Below the pieces are notes generated by a model. It was not told the DNA's origin. It worked only from the letters and a program-made list of their open reading frames with translations, and searched no databases. A DNA stretch of 64,000 nt from Tricholomella constricta (lineage: Eukaryota > Basidiomycota > Agaricomycetes > Agaricales > Lyophyllaceae): contig JAACJP010000007.1 in the NCBI GenBank assembly GCA_013368375.1, forward strand, positions 248,001 through 312,000. Direction: 5' to 3'. Position numbers and translations under genes: made by a program. This document shows positions 63,812 to 64,000 of the stretch, piece by piece. The stretch's first letter is position 1. Every line of letters starts with the position of its first letter.

Positions 63812-63828
63812 CACGTGCCCCTCACGTG
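63812..63828. promoter_or_regulatory. Paired CACGTG E-boxes upstream of the antisense gene
   Basis: CACGTG at 63812-63817 and again at 63823-63828 are 11 bp apart, one helical turn, and lie 105-121 bp upstream of the antisense ATG (63707), between it and the 3' LTR. CACGTG is the classic bHLH binding site, so these are candidate promoter elements for the antisense gene. Binding is inferred. Confidence 0.5.
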
Positions 63829-63928
63829 ACCACGCACACGCGAGAACAAAAACACAAAAAACTTTACTCTCCTTGCATTCGAAAAGCTGCCCCGCGTCTC
63901 AGTGGCTCGACGCTTGAAGAGGGGGTAA

Positions 63929-64000
63929 TGTCACGACCGTCCCTAATCGACCACCCCTAAACTACCCACCTTCTACGCTTTCCCACGCACGTCCGCGGTA
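63929..64000 (+). repeat. Start of the 3' LTR of element 4 (cut by the window end)
   Basis: The 72 visible bases are identical to the start of the 5' LTR. It is preceded by the polypurine tract gaagagggggtaa (63916-63928). Confidence 0.93.

Larger units (their letters stand above)
53706..64000 (+). mobile_element. Intact long Ty3/Gypsy chromovirus (element 4), right end beyond the window
   Basis: The 5' LTR is 53706-54064. The 3' LTR starts at 63929, and its 72 visible bases equal the first 72 of the 5' LTR. The expected full length is about 10.6 kb, far longer than element 1. Order: LTR, self-priming site, 970-aa Gag, -1 frameshift cassette, Pol with two protease domains, RT, RNase H, integrase and chromodomain, then a 2.4-kb 3' region that carries an opposite-strand spliced gene, a polypurine tract (gaagagggggtaa) and the LTR. 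It is inserted after CGACC (53701-53705) in the gag of element 4'. All ORFs are open, suggesting recent activity. Confidence 0.95.

Overview
The window is nuclear DNA of a filamentous fungus, most likely a mushroom-forming basidiomycete (Agaricomycetes). The evidence is: host genes with many very short (about 50-70 nt) GT..AG introns; a split tRNA-Leu; a fungal-type cutinase, a BTB protein and rhodopsin-like membrane proteins of kinds common in mushrooms; and DIRS/Ngaro and Tf1/sushi-type Ty3/Gypsy retroelements. The species cannot be named from sequence alone.

Layout. 1-11.5 kb: a diverged segmental duplication (about 1-1000 and about 10530-11480) brackets a decayed host gene that is split by a complete DIRS-type (Ngaro/PAT-like) tyrosine-recombinase retrotransposon (2195-8227, minus strand) with classic split direct repeats, and a tandem pair of small genes. 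12-25.9 kb: the gene-rich host block. It holds a low-complexity nuclear-type protein, COP9 signalosome subunit 3 (8 exons), a secreted cutinase (3 exons), a BTB protein with BACK-like repeats, MOB4/phocein with a long acidic tail, and an unrecognised multi-exon gene. 26-40 kb: sparse, with a tRNA-Leu(AAG), a DUF1275/YoaK membrane protein, a GH88/GH105-like glycosidase and two tandem six-exon rhodopsin-like membrane proteins. 40.3-64 kb: a retrotransposon graveyard and nursery. It holds an intact Ty3/Gypsy chromovirus with identical LTRs (40334-46092), a decayed minus-strand Gypsy (about 46098-49293), a decayed gag of a third family (49992-52584), a truncated copy of a fourth family (52585-53705) inserted in it, and a long intact member of that fourth family (53706 to beyond the end) inserted in the truncated copy.

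Most interesting signals. (1) Both intact Gypsy elements carry textbook -1 ribosomal frameshift cassettes at the gag/pol junction: a GGGAAAA or GGGAAAC heptamer in the correct phase, a 6-nt spacer, and a hairpin that follows. (2) Both have a Tf1-like self-priming arrangement: an 11- or 13-nt stretch just after the 5' LTR is perfectly complementary to the LTR at the expected RNA start, 25-30 nt after a TATA-like box; the truncated relative keeps a 12-nt match with matched changes on both sides. (3) The long element carries, between pol and its 3' LTR, a phase-consistent three-exon gene on the opposite strand (61673-63707, 621 aa, coiled coil, Cys motif, basic tail) with two CACGTG boxes 11 bp apart upstream. 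(4) Its pol has two tandem retropepsin domains. Exon boundaries were placed by eye from splice signals, frame and family knowledge; all products are predictions.
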